From NCBI GenBank assembly GCA_050018415.1, contig JBEKAB010000010.1, positions 1 to 64,000 of the forward strand: a stretch of 64,000 nt of DNA, given 5' to 3'. Below the pieces are notes generated by a model. It made no database searches. It was given only the letters and a program-made list of their open reading frames with translations, and was not told where the DNA came from. The DNA comes from UBA1161 sp002311745 (GTDB taxonomy: Bacteria; Planctomycetota; Phycisphaerae; Tepidisphaerales; Tepidisphaeraceae). This document shows, piece after piece, positions 61,945-64,000 of this stretch. How positions within the stretch are numbered: position 1 is the stretch's first letter; every line of letters starts with the position of its first letter. The translations under genes were made by a program, and so were the position numbers.

Positions 61945-62757
61945 TCACATTGGGGGTGGAAGAAATGCCGATTCCAGCATAAGCGATATAAAAAGGAAGA
62001 GGACTAAAAGGACAAGGTCCCCGACCGTAAGCGTGGCAACCGTGGCCCACCATCGTGCGGTGGAGCATCCGGTCGTGCGTTTGAGCAGACGCGCGGCCGT
62101 CAAATTCCGGTAAAAACAGGCGATGACCGGAACGATGTAAACCGGCAGGATGATGAGCCAAAGAAGGTCATGCCTGTTCCTGCGAGTCGACAGTTTTGCC
62201 AGCAGGATGACGACGATACCCAGGATCGTGGGCACCGGCACGGCGATCAGGGGCGCAGCGGCGTAATAGCTGAGGGCAACGGCGCGGTTTGGGGGCACGA
62301 TGCCAAAGAGACCACGCGGAGCAGAAAAAACGCTGGGCAGGCCGGTGATGGCATATAGGTACAGCCAGAATACCAATGCCAGCAGGATGGCGAGAAAGAC
62401 AAAAACGGCAAACCAAAAAACCGGAAGGACAAAGACCAGGAAGCAAAGCGCAACTGCCAGCAGGGCCACGGTGGGTAGCCAGGCGATAAGAATGCACACG
62501 TGGCGGAATTTTTGGGCGTCGGCGTAGCTGACCGGTCGGTGCATCTCCTCGGCGAGGATGTTGGGATGGAACGTGGCCAGGGCAGCGGTACGGAAGAAGG
62601 CGCGGAATCGGCCGATGCGCTTGCGGTGCGTCCAGGGAATGCGGGATTCGCCGGTGGCCGTACGGTCGATAAGCAGGCCGCATTCGGGGCAGCGGTCGCT
62701 GTCGATGCCGAAGAGGTTGTAGCCGCAGCCAGAACGTGTCCGATACGTAGACCGCAT
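61945..62757 (-). CDS. Zinc-ribbon membrane protein, 270 aa
   Basis: N-terminal CGYNLFGIDSDRCPECG (about 10-27) is a short zinc ribbon typical of Planctomycete membrane proteins (CGYDL..L....CPECG). Then a linker and six or more membrane helices. Function unknown. The ATG at 62757 was chosen near the ribbon; the frame extends 17 codons. Confidence 0.78.
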   Translation of the reverse strand: MRSTYRTRSGCGYNLFGIDSDRCPECGLLIDRTATGESRIPWTHRKRIGRFRAFFRTAALATFHPNILAEEMHRPVSYADAQKFRHVCILIAWLPTVALLAVALCFLVFVLPVFWFAVFVFLAILLALVFWLYLYAITGLPSVFSAPRGLFGIVPPNRAVALSYYAAAPLIAVPVPTILGIVVILLAKLSTRRNRHDLLWLIILPVYIVPVIACFYRNLTAARLLKRTTGCSTARWWATVATLTVGDLVLLVLFLFISLMLESAFLPPPM

Positions 62758-63235
62758 CTTTTTTTGTGATGTGGCCGGCTGGCATACTTGACGGCATGAA
62801 TAAATCACGTCGTCCTGGCATCGAAGAGTGGCGCCAGAGCCAAGGACCGTGAGGCTGCTTCAACCAGCCAGATGGGCCGATTCGAGACCGACGTGCTGAC
62901 TGAGCCGTCCAGTCTGTCCGTCGTGCTACCACCTGCTGTTCTGCTTCAACCAGGACGGCGACTTGGAGCGGACATTGCTCCGCAACGGCAATGTCCCTAG
63001 TGCCGATGGACCACCACAACAGGATCATGTGAGCATTGCCCGCCTCAGCCGTCGGCGGTACGATGCCATCGTTGCTTTTGGCTGGATTTCGGGGCCGATC
63101 GAAAGTGACGGGAGTTGGCGATATTCAGGATTGCAGGCCGTCGGATGACGTGCCCCGGAAACGCTGTGGTCCGGTTCCGTGATCTGCTGAAGCGGAGGAG
63201 GATCACCTTCGCCCCCCATCTTGCACGAGGTAGCC
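62758..63235. other. Gene-free stretch with transposase remnants
   Basis: No intact gene; holds IS1380-type remains (62865-63012). Confidence 0.55.
62865..63012 (+). pseudogene. IS1380-family transposase remnant
   Basis: In one frame 62869-62904 reads QMGRFETDVLTE; in another frame 62915-63012 reads CPSCYHLLFCFNQDGDLERT then LLRNGNVPSADG. These match consecutive but not adjacent parts of IS1380 DDE transposases (GRFET..LT, then CYHPL..FNQFGD.E...LR.GNVHSADGW). So the gene has lost an internal segment plus both ends. No terminal inverted repeats were found. Confidence 0.72.
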
Positions 63236-64000
63236 GTGAAATCCACCACCTTTTTGTGCACCGCCTTGTTTACCTGCTTGGCCTCCGTCGCGTTGGCTGG
63301 AAACCCCGCCACCCCCGCGGCCTCCCTGGAAGCCTTTCTCGACCAAGCCCCCACCTTCAAGGATCGGATCCTCTGGATCACCGGCGATGGCAAGTCCCTC
63401 AAGTTTGCCCAATGGACTGCTCCCATGAAGGCCCGCCTGGAGTTTTTTTACACGCGCCTTCTGGCCAATGAGCGCGACCTCGCCATGCACGCCCCCACCG
63501 AAGAGCAAATCGATTCCAGCGGGAGCGCCTTCTTCACATCCGATCAGGCCTTCGACATCTACGCCGCCCACGTCGCCCACGTCCTTTACGTCGAAGCTAA
63601 ACACCTGGTGCCCTGGAGCATCCAGAACCGACCGGCAGTCGAACTGGATGTCCTCCTGGCCTCCCCCGCCTACTTCGCCCGAATCCGCCCTTCTGCCCGC
63701 ACCGACTACCCCGCCGGCATCAAGGCCAGCCGCGACTTCACCGAGGCACCCGAAAACCACGGCCTGGGCGAATGGCTCGGCGACCCTCGGATCGGCTATG
63801 ACTTTCTCGCTGGCAAGACCTCCACCTCCCACAAACGCCTCATCGGAAAAACCGAAATAGAGACCCTTGTCAATCTCACCGTCTGGATGCGAGACAATTT
63901 GGACCACGGGCCCCTAGACGACAAGAAGATCGAGCGTGCCAAAAGCCAACGCTGGCTCGACGACCGCCTCCGAGCGTTCCCCGGACAACGCACGGCCATC
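63236..64000 (+). CDS. Exported protein, partial (runs off right edge)
   Basis: Open from a GTG at 63236 to the window end with no stop: 255 codons visible. The start is supported by GAGG six bases upstream and an immediate signal peptide (KSTTFLCTALFTCLASVALAG). The mature part contains LEAFLDQAPTFKDRILWITG, LEFFYTRLLANERDLAMH and LVNLTVWMRDNLDHGPL with a Trp/Asp/His-rich layout reminiscent of transglutaminase-like folds, which I cannot confirm. Third codon positions are very C-rich, more so than in the genes to the left, which may mean another origin. Confidence 0.72.
   Translation, partial: MKSTTFLCTALFTCLASVALAGNPATPAASLEAFLDQAPTFKDRILWITGDGKSLKFAQWTAPMKARLEFFYTRLLANERDLAMHAPTEEQIDSSGSAFFTSDQAFDIYAAHVAHVLYVEAKHLVPWSIQNRPAVELDVLLASPAYFARIRPSARTDYPAGIKASRDFTEAPENHGLGEWLGDPRIGYDFLAGKTSTSHKRLIGKTEIETLVNLTVWMRDNLDHGPLDDKKIERAKSQRWLDDRLRAFPGQRTAI

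Overview
This is a GC-rich chromosomal segment, probably from a member of the Planctomycetota and most likely the Phycisphaerae. That is an inference. It rests on the housekeeping genes (lpxD, clpX, mnmG, tilS, argJ, ilvD), a complete single-operon Tad/Flp pilus locus, a membrane protein with a CGYNL...CPECG zinc-ribbon head, prepilin-like proteins with Planctomycete-style tails, a TMTC-like mannosyltransferase, and a cupin/DUF6807 pair of the kind common in the PVC superphylum. Genes sit on both strands in short operons, often with start/stop overlaps. Antisense strands hold very long spurious open frames because of the base composition.

Layout. 0-2.4 kb: an unrecognised gene, repeat-bearing intergenic DNA, then a Gfo/Idh/MocA oxidoreductase. 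2.4-4.5 kb: a large exported membrane protein. 4.5-14.4 kb: a minus-strand Tad (tight adherence) operon. In transcription order it runs flp, flp, prepilin peptidase, tadE, cpaB, secretin, cpaE, cpaF ATPase, tadB, tadC and a lipoprotein, and it ends at a clear hairpin terminator. 15-25 kb: a hexuronate-type MFS transporter, floA with a proline-rich partner, ilvD, a polyphosphate-glucokinase-like ROK kinase, a lipoprotein and a large pectin-methylesterase-like protein. The MFS transporter and the esterase suggest pectin or uronate use. 25-27 kb: an accessory island with a two-gene membrane/proline-rich module, a convergent HEPN-like protein and dispersed repeats.

27-36 kb: mnmG, two large GT-C-type membrane proteins, prepilin-like genes, tilS and a C39/papain-like exported peptidase. 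36.5-38.3 kb: a solitary SIR2-like gene, a candidate anti-phage NADase. 38.5-54 kb: central metabolism and envelope genes (clpX, a CrtC-like protein, a PQQ-type sugar dehydrogenase-like lipoprotein, mdh, a MATE transporter, a GT4/SDR/pdxH operon, a nucleotidyltransferase pair, class II and class I fructose-bisphosphate aldolases next to each other, lpxD). 53.9-57.8 kb: xylB, a HigBA-like toxin-antitoxin pair and an HNH-like gene. 58-62.8 kb: a DUF6807/cupin pair, lexA with a palindrome over its promoter, argJ and a zinc-ribbon membrane protein. 62.8-64 kb: remnants of an IS1380-family transposase and an exported protein that runs off the right edge.

The most unusual signals are: (1) a 175-bp direct duplication flanking ilvD and the ROK kinase, which repeats the C-terminal coding part of the floA-partner gene with two compensating frameshifts in the second copy; (2) the accessory island at 25.1-26.7 kb; (3) the SIR2-like gene lying between clpX and an orphan minus-strand terminator; (4) several families of dispersed intergenic repeats. 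No rRNA, tRNA or CRISPR array was seen.
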